From positions 1 to 5,472 of the forward strand of contig CAJPPF010000144.1 of the NCBI GenBank assembly GCA_905372445.1: 5,472 bases of DNA, given 5' to 3'. The position numbers and the translations under genes were made by a program. The notes under the pieces are model-generated. The model saw nothing but the letters and a program-made list of their open reading frames with translations. It had not been told where the DNA came from and did no database searches. Shown here one piece after another: positions 5,159 to 5,472 of the stretch (its first letter is position 1; every line of letters begins with the position of its first letter). The stretch comes from an uncultured Prevotella sp. Lineage in GTDB: Bacteria > Bacteroidota > Bacteroidia > Bacteroidales > Bacteroidaceae.

Positions 5159-5370
5159 TTTATCCTCCTTATGTCTATCCTTTGCCGTCGCGGCAATAGA
5201 AGAACTTATAGAAGAACTATGCAATACAACATAATTCCGAGTTCTCTCAACCCTTGCTAAAAACGTTGTCTTCGGCGTGCATGGCGATTATAAAGTGTAA
5301 TCGCTTGGAAAAAATATTATAAAATTACGGCATATTATTTTAATCATTACGTTTTCAATATTGTTTTCTT
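5159..5370. other. Non-coding stretch with hairpins and a 12-bp tandem repeat
   Basis: No gene is supported. TTGCCG (5182-5187) / CGGCAA (5191-5196) forms a hairpin with flanking CTA (5175-5177) / TAG (5197-5199). ATAGAAGAACT is repeated at 5196-5206 and 5208-5218. GCGATTA (5284-5290) / TAATCGC (5298-5304) forms another stem-loop. All lie between the minus-strand stop at 5371 and the terminator at 5118-5074, so they may be a long, structured 3' UTR of that unit. Confidence 0.45.
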
Positions 5371-5472
5371 TCAGTTTATAGTATGATATCTTCCTATAAC
5401 CTTCTTTGGATTTATTATGTAAATGCCACATGGCAGCTGCTCTGTGTTTGTTACCTGCCTGCGTGTCAGCAT
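5371..5472 (-). CDS. Partial minus-strand gene: C-terminal sorting-like domain (cut by window edge)
   Basis: Read leftward from the window edge, 33 codons are open to TGA at 5373-5371. The residues TRRQVTNTEQL and PCGIYIINPKKVIGR match the last part of the Bacteroidales C-terminal domain usually seen as GRRV...LPKGIYIINGKKVI. The Cys where Lys or Arg is usual, Pro in place of Gly before KK, and the extra tail GRYHTIN after the normal end point to a diverged or decaying gene. The ATG at the very edge is not taken as the start, because the domain normally sits at the end of a much larger secreted or surface protein lying to the right. Similar in kind, not in detail, to the domain in the plus-strand pseudogene. 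Confidence 0.45.
   Translation of the reverse strand: MLTRRQVTNTEQLPCGIYIINPKKVIGRYHTIN

Overview
The window looks like a chromosomal segment from a Bacteroidales organism, probably of the Prevotella/Bacteroides type. The reasons are two lipoproteins with a Cys followed by an acidic stretch, no consistent Shine-Dalgarno sites, promoter boxes of the Bacteroidetes TTTG / TAnnTTTG type, a NigD-like protein, an ECF sigma factor paired with a membrane protein ending in a PorT-like beta-barrel, and fragments of a C-terminal domain of the 'WYDLQGRR...GIYI..GKK' kind. This is judged from sequence features only; the species is not identified.

Layout. Positions 1-803 hold no convincing gene. They contain a degenerate 22-bp-period repeat (about 252-339), a small inverted repeat (547-560) and a plausible Bacteroidetes promoter (675-705). 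Four plus-strand genes follow: a NigD-like lipoprotein (804-1535), a small lipoprotein with two tandem Ig-like (Big_2-like) repeats (1682-2233), an ECF sigma factor (best start 2321, to 2872), and one base later a 429-residue protein (2874-4163). This last protein has a short cytoplasmic domain, one transmembrane helix, a long polar linker and a C-terminal outer-membrane beta-barrel. The unit ends in a foldable 3' region and a perfect intrinsic terminator (4274-4301).

Positions 4302-5472 look like decayed or non-coding DNA. A promoter-like box (4466-4473) precedes a pseudogene (4507-4739) that reads as signal peptide plus C-terminal sorting-like domain once two one-base shifts are allowed. 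Next come a 61-nt imperfect hairpin, a second strong terminator (4986-5013), a bidirectional terminator (5074-5123) and a cluster of further hairpins. At the right edge is the C-terminal end of a minus-strand gene or gene remnant (5371-5472).

How it may work. The sigma/barrel pair matches the dual membrane-spanning anti-sigma factors (Dma) described in Bacteroides thetaiotaomicron. There, one polypeptide crosses both membranes and controls an ECF21-family sigma factor that affects outer-membrane vesicle production. Here the anti-sigma N-terminus would hold the sigma factor at the inner membrane while the barrel reports on the outer membrane. The two upstream lipoproteins, at least one with a typical surface-export signal, are candidate regulon members or partners of the barrel. 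That functional link is inferred from position and family.
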